DNA of 64,000 bases from Adlercreutzia mucosicola DSM 19490. Its GTDB lineage: Bacteria; Actinomycetota; Coriobacteriia; Coriobacteriales; Eggerthellaceae. The translations under genes were made by a program, and so were the position numbers. The DNA lies in the NCBI RefSeq assembly GCF_000422625.1, contig NZ_AUGK01000004.1:124001-188000 (forward strand), written 5' to 3'. Each line of letters opens with the position of its first letter. The first letter of the stretch is position 1. The notes beneath the pieces are model-generated. The model was not told where the DNA came from. It searched no databases and was given only the letters and a program-made list of their open reading frames with translations. This document shows positions 63,466 through 64,000 of this stretch, in pieces.

Positions 63466-64000
63466 CACAAAGACGATACCATACCAAGGGGGTTTTAATC
63501 TCTCTTCTGGTGGTACTGGCCCTTATGGGTAGTTTGGCGATGCTCAGCGGCTGCTCGGGTCAGAAGAGCGACGATCAGATTATTCGCGACTCACTTACCT
63601 CCGAGTTGGACAGCATCAAGAACCTCGATGAGAACTTCGTCAACGAGCTTTCCGAGTCTATCGACATGAGCCAGCTGTCGGTCTACGGTATCGACGGCGT
63701 GAAGTTCATGAAGGCCTATCTTGACGGCTTCGACTACACCATCGACAGCGTGAACGTCGAGGGCGACACGGCTCAGGCCCAGATCACGCTCACCTGCAAG
63801 AGCTACACGGCCTACCTGCAGGCCCTGCGCGATGCCGTGAACCTGCGCATCGCCAATCCCGACGAGCTGGCGGGCAAATCCAACGACGACATCAACAAGG
63901 AGATCGGCGACATCGTCATCGGCTCGCTCGACGGTGTCGGCCTGGCGGCCACGCAGCCGGTGACCATCACCTATACGCGCGACGGCGAGGAATGGAAGCC
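63432..64000 (+). CDS. Host lipoprotein, start rebuilt by phage sequence (partial)
   Basis: The ATG at 63432 is in the repeat. The protein begins MKKSDNMGYVKSQRRY, has a signal segment (VLISLLVVLALMGSLAM) and a lipobox LSGC, then continues as an acidic secreted domain (DDQIIRDSLTSELDSIKN) beyond the window edge. The dif-like site covers its first codons. Its original ribosome-binding site stayed at 58251-58262; the phage end now supplies GAGAGAAAGAT, which looks weaker. A TAAAAT box at 63383-63388 could drive it. DUF5105-like at best; function unknown. Confidence 0.85.
   Translation, partial: MKKSDNMGYVKSQRRYHTKGVLISLLVVLALMGSLAMLSGCSGQKSDDQIIRDSLTSELDSIKNLDENFVNELSESIDMSQLSVYGIDGVKFMKAYLDGFDYTIDSVNVEGDTAQAQITLTCKSYTAYLQALRDAVNLRIANPDELAGKSNDDINKEIGDIVIGSLDGVGLAATQPVTITYTRDGEEWK

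Overview
The window is high-GC DNA from an actinobacterium, most likely of the class Coriobacteriia, family Eggerthellaceae. The reasons are an actinobacterial-type integration host factor next to gmk and rpoZ, SpoVS in a cell with no other sporulation gene in view, GAAC-N4-GTTC SOS boxes, and the decayed remains of a flavoprotein/LuxR pair of the kind abundant in that family. This is inference from gene content. The genus cannot be fixed from the sequence alone.

Region 1 to 19.8 kb is core metabolism and information processing: pyrD (partial), pyrF, mihF, gmk, rpoZ, thiI, the DNA-uptake pair comEA/comEC, holA, a convergent MBL-fold hydrolase and lepA, then rpsT with a very long C-terminal tail, a flavin reductase, dusB, hemW, hrcA with a CIRCE operator, dnaJ, rsmE and mtaB. 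From 19.8 to 20.8 kb lies a graveyard: a long inverted repeat and two gene remnants. From 20.8 to 30 kb come phoH, ybeY, dgkA, era, a zinc-ribbon/PASTA membrane protein, recO, rpsO and pnp. From 30 to 35.5 kb is a roughly 1,800-residue sortase-type surface protein whose reading frame is broken at a run of ten C residues just after the signal peptide, which suggests phase variation. From 35.6 to 58.2 kb come dapB, dapA, RNase J, ftsK, a RodZ-like protein, yajQ, rimO, a pgsA-cinA fusion, recA, recX, RNase Y, a GHKL ATPase, spoVS, miaB, miaA, hflX (with a probable leader-peptide attenuator), lexA, an SOS-controlled 23-residue membrane peptide, nrdR, dut and a small membrane protein.

The most striking part is 58.26 to 63.45 kb: a compact, apparently complete filamentous phage (inovirus) prophage of about 5.16 kb, with nearly all genes on the minus strand. 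Its gene order parallels Ff phages: ssDNA-binding-like protein, small membrane/virion proteins, a 52-residue pVIII-like major coat protein, a terminator, a pIII-like adsorption protein, a pVI-like protein and Zot/pI. These are followed by a hairpin-rich intergenic region and a Rep_2-type rolling-circle initiator. There is no pIV secretin, as expected for a host without an outer membrane, and no integrase. It is flanked by a 38-bp direct repeat (one mismatch). The right junction carries a full 11-6-11 dif-like Xer site, so the phage appears to have used the host XerCD system to enter the chromosomal terminus site. It carries a copy of the first codons of the host lipoprotein gene that spans this site and so rebuilds that gene's start. 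A second dif-like site lies inside the phage.

Genes that work together: recA, recX, lexA and the SOS peptide form a visible LexA-controlled response; RNase J, RNase Y and PNPase cover mRNA decay; miaB, miaA, mtaB, rimO, thiI, dusB and rsmE form a set of tRNA/ribosome modification enzymes; dapA and dapB supply lysine and peptidoglycan precursors. No tRNA, rRNA or CRISPR array was found.
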